Assembly (NCBI GenBank): GCA_030038355.1
Contig: JASHPB010000128.1
Coordinates: forward strand, 23,969 to 87,968
Source of the DNA: Candidatus Binataceae bacterium
GTDB taxonomy: Bacteria > Desulfobacterota > Binatia > Binatales > Binataceae
Direction of reading: 5' to 3'
Length of the DNA: 64,000 nucleotides
The position numbers and the translations under genes are program-made. Shown here piece by piece: positions 59,939 to 64,000 of the stretch; the stretch's first letter is position 1; each line of letters opens with the position of its first letter. Below the pieces are notes generated by a model. That model worked only from the letters and a program-made list of their open reading frames with translations. It did not search any database and was not told the DNA's origin.

Positions 59939-60712
59939 TTAGTTCGGCGCGGCCTTGAGCAGCGCCGGCGCCTGCGGAATCGTTTGCCACATCTGCGGGT
60001 CGTGTCCGGTGATGACCATCGCGCCGCCGTCGCGGAGCGCCCTGAGACGCCGAATCGATGCCAGCATCTGCTCGCGATCATACATCGCGGTCGGCAGGTG
60101 AAAGTTCTCCAGCGTGCGGCGGAGATAGCAGGCATCTCCCGTCATCACTACCTCGCCCGAATCGAGGCGCACGCGCAGCGACTGATGCCCGGGAGTGTGG
60201 CCGTGGGTCGGCACACAAACCACTGAACCGTCGCCGAAGACGTCGTGCTCGCCATCGATCATCCTGACGCGATGGCCGAGGTCATAGTCGGAAGGATTGT
60301 AGAACACGCTCTCGATCAGCTCGGCGTTGTGGCCCGCTTCCCACTCCTTGCGCTGGATGAGGAGAGTCGCGTTGTGAAGTTGGGCGTTGCCGCCGCAGTG
60401 GTCGAAGTGCAAATGCGAGTTGATGATGTAATCGATCTGGTCGGGCATGACATCGAGCGCGGCGAGGCGCGCCCCGATCTCCTCGCCTTGTTTAAAGGTC
60501 GCCGTCTGGAATTCCGCCAAGCGCCCGAGTCTTTCCTTTGGACGCGTCTGCAAATCGACGTGCAGGCCCGAGTCGAAGATGAGTCGGCCCTTCGGATGCT
60601 CGATCAGGTATGACGGCACAGGCACCGTCATCTTGCCCTTCTCGCCCGCGAGCAGCAGTGCAGTCGGCAGAGTTAACCATCCACAGGTGAAGGCATAAAC
60701 CTTGAGCGCCAT
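59939..60712 (-). CDS. N-acyl-homoserine-lactonase-like metallo-beta-lactamase-fold hydrolase
   Basis: Metallo-beta-lactamase-fold enzyme of 257 residues. The zinc motif is NSHLHFDHCGGN, with further ligands in THGHTPGHQSLRV, GDACYLRRTL and TGHDPQ. N-acyl-homoserine lactonases carry the HxHxDH motif in this context. The N-terminal part (SYLIEHPKGRLIFDSGLHVD) matches the same group. It could break quorum signals or hydrolyse other lactones. The expected Tyr of AiiA is not certain. Confidence 0.88.
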   Translation of the reverse strand: MALKVYAFTCGWLTLPTALLLAGEKGKMTVPVPSYLIEHPKGRLIFDSGLHVDLQTRPKERLGRLAEFQTATFKQGEEIGARLAALDVMPDQIDYIINSHLHFDHCGGNAQLHNATLLIQRKEWEAGHNAELIESVFYNPSDYDLGHRVRMIDGEHDVFGDGSVVCVPTHGHTPGHQSLRVRLDSGEVVMTGDACYLRRTLENFHLPTAMYDREQMLASIRRLRALRDGGAMVITGHDPQMWQTIPQAPALLKAAPN

Positions 60713-60927
60713 TGTTTACCTCGATGGTGAGTTCGAAACTGACTATTGATGCAACAAAATAGCTAGTGCCAGCAACGAAAGCTCCAACTACATCTCTGAA
60801 GCCGCGCGGGCTCGATCTGTCATTTTTTCCCGGGTCCATATCAGCCGGACGCAGAATCTAACCATGTTGTTGTCGGAAGCTACGTGGCATGGCCCCTGCT
60901 AATCGCCTCCGTGGAGGTTCGCAGCTC

Positions 60928-61272
60928 ATGAAAAATCTACCCAAATACGTGGCCATTTGCGCGCTGGGAATTTTTGGCGCGACGTTCATTGCCGCGTGCG
61001 GCACCACCACCAAAGAGGAAACGACCCGGACCACGACCTACGTTCCCGCAACGCCGCCGCCCGAGCAGGTGGTCGTCAATCCTCCACCGCACGTCGTAGT
61101 TAATCCCGCTCCGATTGTCGTAGAACAGGTGCCGCAGCAACAGACCACCACCACTTCCACCACCGTGGAAAAGCGCCGCAGCTCATCGAGCCAGGAATAC
61201 TCACCTGATTCATCCGCGCAAGAGTCCAGCTCGAGCTATCACAGCGAAAGTACCACGGTTGAACCTCAATAG
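60928..61272 (+). CDS. Thr/Ser/Pro-rich lipoprotein
   Basis: Protein of 114 residues. ATG 60928 follows GGAGG by 10 bases. The signal is KNLPKYVAICALGIFGATFI ending in AACG, giving a lipidated Cys. The mature chain is low complexity: Thr-rich, then two VVNPPP/VVVNPAP-like repeats, then Ser/Gln-rich and acidic. It is probably an envelope or surface lipoprotein without an enzymatic domain. A BON-domain gene follows 133 bp later. Confidence 0.72.
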   Translation: MKNLPKYVAICALGIFGATFIAACGTTTKEETTRTTTYVPATPPPEQVVVNPPPHVVVNPAPIVVEQVPQQQTTTTSTTVEKRRSSSSQEYSPDSSAQESSSSYHSESTTVEPQ

Positions 61273-61352
61273 CGGCTACTTCGCCGAGACCTTCCTCATC
61301 AGGAGTGTTTCGCGCTCCTCACCCGCGCGACTGTTGAGGCAATGGGATCGCC

Positions 61353-61380
61353 GGCGGAGAGGCCGCAAGGTCTCTCCGCC
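61353..61380. promoter_or_regulatory. 12-bp hairpin with GCAA tetraloop
   Basis: GGCGGAGAGGCC (61353-61364), loop GCAA, GGTCTCTCCGCC (61369-61380). Eleven Watson-Crick pairs and one G-U pair close a stable GNRA tetraloop. It lies between the lipoprotein gene and the BON gene, 25 bases before the latter's ATG. It could end, protect or regulate the transcript. Confidence 0.55.
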
Positions 61381-61405
61381 TGAGCGACTAAAGAGGACGA
61401 CGCAG

Positions 61406-61822
61406 ATGATTCGGAAACTCCTCGAACAAAGGGCAACAGCAACTTTGCTGATCGCAGGATTATCAATAGCCACTTACCTGGTGATGCCTGCTGGACCGCT
61501 CGAGGCGCAGGATTCATCAACCCAGGCCCAAACGTCGACATTTCAATCCAGGTCGCAGGAAGAAGAGCACGCGCATTCGGATACCATTCATCATTATTCG
61601 TCAGAGGCGTCGCGTGCCCACGATGCCATGCTGATTGCCGCAGTGAAGACAGCACTCGCCAATGACGGCGTTACCCGCGGCCATGCCGTGGTCGTCGACT
61701 GCGATCACGGAACGATCACGCTAGCCGGAGCAGTCGCGTCGCCCGCCGATGCTCAACGCGCGTCGCAGACCGCATCGAACGTCGATGGCGTCGTGGGCGT
61801 CAAAAATAAACTGACCTGGTGA
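61406..61822 (+). CDS. Exported BON-domain protein
   Basis: Protein of 138 residues. ATG 61406 follows AGAGGA by 8 bases. A signal peptide (LLIAGLSIATYLVMPAGPLE) precedes a His/Ser-rich linker and one BON domain: AVKTALANDGVTRGHAVVVD, ITLAGAVASPADAQRASQTA and VDGVVGVKNKLTW. BON domains bind membranes or phospholipids and occur in osmotic and stress envelope proteins. It is downstream of the GCAA hairpin. Confidence 0.87.
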   Translation: MIRKLLEQRATATLLIAGLSIATYLVMPAGPLEAQDSSTQAQTSTFQSRSQEEEHAHSDTIHHYSSEASRAHDAMLIAAVKTALANDGVTRGHAVVVDCDHGTITLAGAVASPADAQRASQTASNVDGVVGVKNKLTW

Positions 61823-61855
61823 CGCCGGCTCGACTCGTAACTGGCTTTGCGAAAA

Positions 61856-62638
61856 TTACTCGCCGGTGAAAACCGGAGCGCGCTTTTCGTTGAACGCTGC
61901 GATCGCCTCGCGCGCGTCGCCGGTTCGAGCCATCGCGCCAATTGAGCGCAGTTCCTTGTCGATCTGGCTCTCGAGGCTTTCGTTCCATCCCGAGTGCATC
62001 AGTTGTTTGGCAGCACCGTATGCTCTCGTCGGCCCAGCGGCGAGCGCCGCAGCAAAGGCGTGCGCCTCGGCTTGAAGCTGAGCATCGGCGACGACTCGGT
62101 TCGCGAGGCCCCACTCGAACGCCTCATGCGCGCTGAGCTGCCGATTAGTAAAGACCAGCTCAAGAGCGCGCCCCATGCCGATCCGACGTGGCAGAAAATA
62201 TGTAGTGCTGCCGTCGGGCGAGAGCCCAATCTTGCTGTATGCCATCACGAACTTTGCCGACTCGGCTGCAATCACGATGTCACAGGCGCAGGCCAGGCCC
62301 ATGCCCGCTCCCGCAGCCGCACCGTTCACCGCGGCGATCACGGGAAACTCGGCGCGAGCGAGGCGCGAGAGGACGGCGTGAAACACTGAGACGCGGCTCT
62401 TGAGCCCATCCGGCGGCGAGTAGAATCCCTTCAGGTCCGCGCCCGCGCAGAAGAAGCGCCCGGCGCCCGTGATCACCATCGCGCGCACTGCGGTGCGATC
62501 CTCTTCGCATCGCACAATCGCGTCCATCATTTCGGCCGCCACCGTCGGTCCGAGCGCGTTCGCAGACTCGGGCCGGTTGAGTGTCAGTTGCGCGACCTTG
62601 TCACGCACGCGGAGAAGAATCGTCGTGTAATCAGGCAT
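61856..62638 (-). CDS. Enoyl-CoA hydratase/isomerase family protein
   Basis: Crotonase-fold protein of 260 residues. The oxyanion loops are GRFFCAGADLKGF and AVNGAAAGAGMGLA. Around the usual second catalytic Glu the sequence reads KIGLSPDGSTTYFLPRRIGM, with Asp rather than Glu after Pro, as in many phenylacetate-pathway isomerases and PaaG-like enzymes. The C-terminal part (AMARTGDAREAIAAFNEKRA) is standard. The SDR gene lies 48 bp upstream in the same direction. Confidence 0.9.
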   Translation of the reverse strand: MPDYTTILLRVRDKVAQLTLNRPESANALGPTVAAEMMDAIVRCEEDRTAVRAMVITGAGRFFCAGADLKGFYSPPDGLKSRVSVFHAVLSRLARAEFPVIAAVNGAAAGAGMGLACACDIVIAAESAKFVMAYSKIGLSPDGSTTYFLPRRIGMGRALELVFTNRQLSAHEAFEWGLANRVVADAQLQAEAHAFAAALAAGPTRAYGAAKQLMHSGWNESLESQIDKELRSIGAMARTGDAREAIAAFNEKRAPVFTGE

Positions 62639-62686
62639 CGGGGACCCTCCAGAATCGAGCGCGCGTCTTAGGCGATATGGCCGGGG

Positions 62687-63409
62687 CTAAAACTTTTCGG
62701 TGTATGGCCGCACATCGAGCTCGTAGCTCCAGACGCTGCGGTCCTGATGCGCGAGGTACCAGAACGCATCCGCGATCGCCGACGGTTTCAGCAGCTCGTC
62801 GTCTTTGGCGTTGGGCCGCATCTTGCGCAGCAGCGGCATGTCGATACCGCCGTCGATATTCAAATATGCGACGTGGATTCCCTGCGGATGAAGATCGCGC
62901 GACATCACCTGTGCGAGCCCGCGCACCGCGAACTTCGCCGGCGCAAAGGCCGCGGAGGTTGGCCACGGTCGGATTCCCGCCGTGGCGCCGGTGATCAGGA
63001 TCGTACCGCTGCTTCGCGAGAGCATCGCGGGCACGACTTGCCTCGACCACATAAACGCGCCGAGCGTGTGCAGCCGCCAAGTTTCTTCGAAGACCTCGGT
63101 CGTAGTTTCCATTAAGCGGCCCATCGGGCGGCGGCCGCCGTTGTAAATCAAAATTTCGATCGAGCCGAGCTCGCGTTCGATTCGTTCGCGGGTCGACGCG
63201 ATGTCCCTTTCACTAGTCGCATCGCTCTTGACCGCGAGCGCGATTCCGCCCTGCGAGTTGATCTCATCGGCGAGCTTGCCCGTGACGCCATCGCTTCGCG
63301 CAATCAGCGCGACCTGGTAGTTCTCGGCGAATCTGCGGCCAAGCGCTGCGCCGAGCCCCTCGCCGACGCCAACGACGACCGTAACTTTGGAATTACTGCT
63401 GACACCCAT
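62687..63409 (-). CDS. SDR-family protein lacking the catalytic Tyr
   Basis: Rossmann-fold protein of 240 residues. The glycine motif reads VVGVGEGLGAALGRRF, a variant of TGxxxGxG. The usual SDR YxxxK site reads FAPAK in TSAAFAPAKFAVRG, so the catalytic Tyr is Phe. I recall a subgroup of SDR-like proteins that shares this FAPAK form, so it may be a binding protein or use other chemistry. The gene precedes the enoyl-CoA hydratase gene, which suggests a role in acyl metabolism. Confidence 0.87.
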   Translation of the reverse strand: MGVSSNSKVTVVVGVGEGLGAALGRRFAENYQVALIARSDGVTGKLADEINSQGGIALAVKSDATSERDIASTRERIERELGSIEILIYNGGRRPMGRLMETTTEVFEETWRLHTLGAFMWSRQVVPAMLSRSSGTILITGATAGIRPWPTSAAFAPAKFAVRGLAQVMSRDLHPQGIHVAYLNIDGGIDMPLLRKMRPNAKDDELLKPSAIADAFWYLAHQDRSVWSYELDVRPYTEKF

Positions 63410-63439
63410 GATTAAACTCCTCGCAGGGAACGCATGATG

Positions 63440-64000
63440 CTACGAAACCACTTCGACGCGCACCGGAACGTGCTTGTGGAACGGCGTGCCCGCGATCCGG
63501 TCGCGATGATCCGACGCGGTCAGCTCGTTGGGCGGCACACCGTGCAGGACTTCCTGGCCTTCGCGGTCGGGGTACCAAAGGCCCGAACCGTTGGACAGCG
63601 TGACATGACCGGGCTGCATGCCATCGGTGATTTCCACGATGGCTTCGGCGCTCGCGCGCTTGGTCGTGATTCGCACGCGGCCGCCGGGCTTGACGCCAAG
63701 CCAAGCCGCATCGCCGGGATTCCTCCTGAGCGCACCCTCGCGATCTTTCGCGCGCCACTCAGGATCGCAAATCGCGGTGTTGGCGGTGGTCGAACGCCGA
63801 TCGCCGGCCGTCAAGACAAACGGGAACTCGGCGTCGCGCGCGGGTTGCTCGCCCATAAGGCCGCGCAGTTCGCCGATCAACTCGGGAATCGCGAGATTGA
63901 TTCGCCCGCCGGCAGTACTGACGCGCTTCCAGGTTTCCTCGTAAGGATCGACCGAGAATCTTACACCTGAGCGGTTGTGCAGAACTTGCTCGAACAGCGC
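63440..64000 (-). CDS. Molybdopterin-dependent oxidoreductase, C-terminal part (cut by window end)
   Basis: Only the last 186 residues are in the window; the frame is open at base 64000. This is the molybdopterin-dinucleotide-binding domain that caps DMSO-reductase-family enzymes: DAEFPFVLTAGDRRSTTANT, NPGDAAWLGVKPGGRVRITT, TLSNGSGLWYPDREG and the terminal HDRIAGTPFHKHVPVRVE-like segment. The catalytic and iron-sulfur parts lie outside the window. The gene follows nothing recognisable and is 30 bp upstream of the SDR gene in transcription order. Confidence 0.85.
   Translation of the reverse strand, partial: ALFEQVLHNRSGVRFSVDPYEETWKRVSTAGGRINLAIPELIGELRGLMGEQPARDAEFPFVLTAGDRRSTTANTAICDPEWRAKDREGALRRNPGDAAWLGVKPGGRVRITTKRASAEAIVEITDGMQPGHVTLSNGSGLWYPDREGQEVLHGVPPNELTASDHRDRIAGTPFHKHVPVRVEVVS

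Overview
The window is a GC-rich bacterial chromosome segment (about 60% G+C by eye), densely coding on both strands, with no rRNA, tRNA, CRISPR array or intact insertion sequence visible. Gene content fits a free-living, metabolically versatile Gram-negative soil or sediment bacterium: outer-membrane TolC/NodT proteins, an RND pump, lipoproteins, tmRNA plus SmpB, a P450, a Rieske oxygenase, nitronate monooxygenase, PhyH and enoyl-CoA hydratases. Candidatus Binatota or a neighbouring former deltaproteobacterial lineage is my best guess. That placement is inference from gene content and style, not from a marker gene.

Layout, left part. 1-2.8 kb: end of a NitT/TauT-type ABC importer with a UspA gene. 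3.2-4.1 kb: two decayed genes, an ArsR-type regulator and a carboxymuconolactone decarboxylase homologue. 4.2-7.7 kb: a leftward stress/dormancy cluster (CBS protein, cytochrome c, ribosome hibernation factor, a DUF2934 mini-protein, Hsp20, DUF2267). 8.0-12.8 kb: response regulator plus a DevBCA-like ABC exporter with its own NodT outer-membrane channel, convergent with an NtrC-type regulator and PAS histidine kinase (12.8-15.3 kb). 15.5-17.2 kb: site-2 protease with CBS domains and a second UspA. 17.3-23.7 kb: leftward RND efflux operon with an exported leader protein. 23.9-26.9 kb: small exported protein, DksA/TraR zinc finger, sugar-1-phosphate nucleotidyltransferase, and a broken outer-membrane protein gene.

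Layout, right part. 27-31 kb: nitronate monooxygenase divergent from P450 and SDR genes. 32-37 kb: a large winged-helix/AAA/TPR regulator divergent from a two-subunit Rieske oxygenase; the spacer carries 11-bp-period direct repeats and a 26-bp dyad. 37.2-38.7 kb: ssrA, a zinc-ribbon protein and smpB. 39-44 kb: small lipoproteins, a nucleotidyltransferase, enoyl-CoA hydratase, a carotenoid-desaturase-like flavoprotein and a divergent Rrf2 regulator with two matching operators. 44.3-46.5 kb: HtpX-like protease, LemA and a second Hsp20. 47.5-50.7 kb: methyltransferase, alpha/beta hydrolase and YihY/BrkB protein. 50.8-55.7 kb: a glycosidase-glycosyltransferase fusion followed by an ABC half-exporter and coaE. 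55.7-59.5 kb: a degenerate CobS homologue, DUF2784, SnoaL-like protein, FAD monooxygenase and PhyH dioxygenase. 59.6-64 kb: cupin, lactonase-like hydrolase, lipoprotein, BON protein, enoyl-CoA hydratase, an SDR lacking the catalytic Tyr, and the end of a molybdopterin oxidoreductase cut by the window edge.

Strongest leads: the glycosidase/GT2 fusion with its adjacent exporter, which resembles the NdvB/NdvA glucan logic; the regulator/Rieske divergent promoter; the duplicated Rrf2 operators; a shared extended -10 promoter and leader found in two distant places; and the CobS homologue that has lost its usual acidic motifs.
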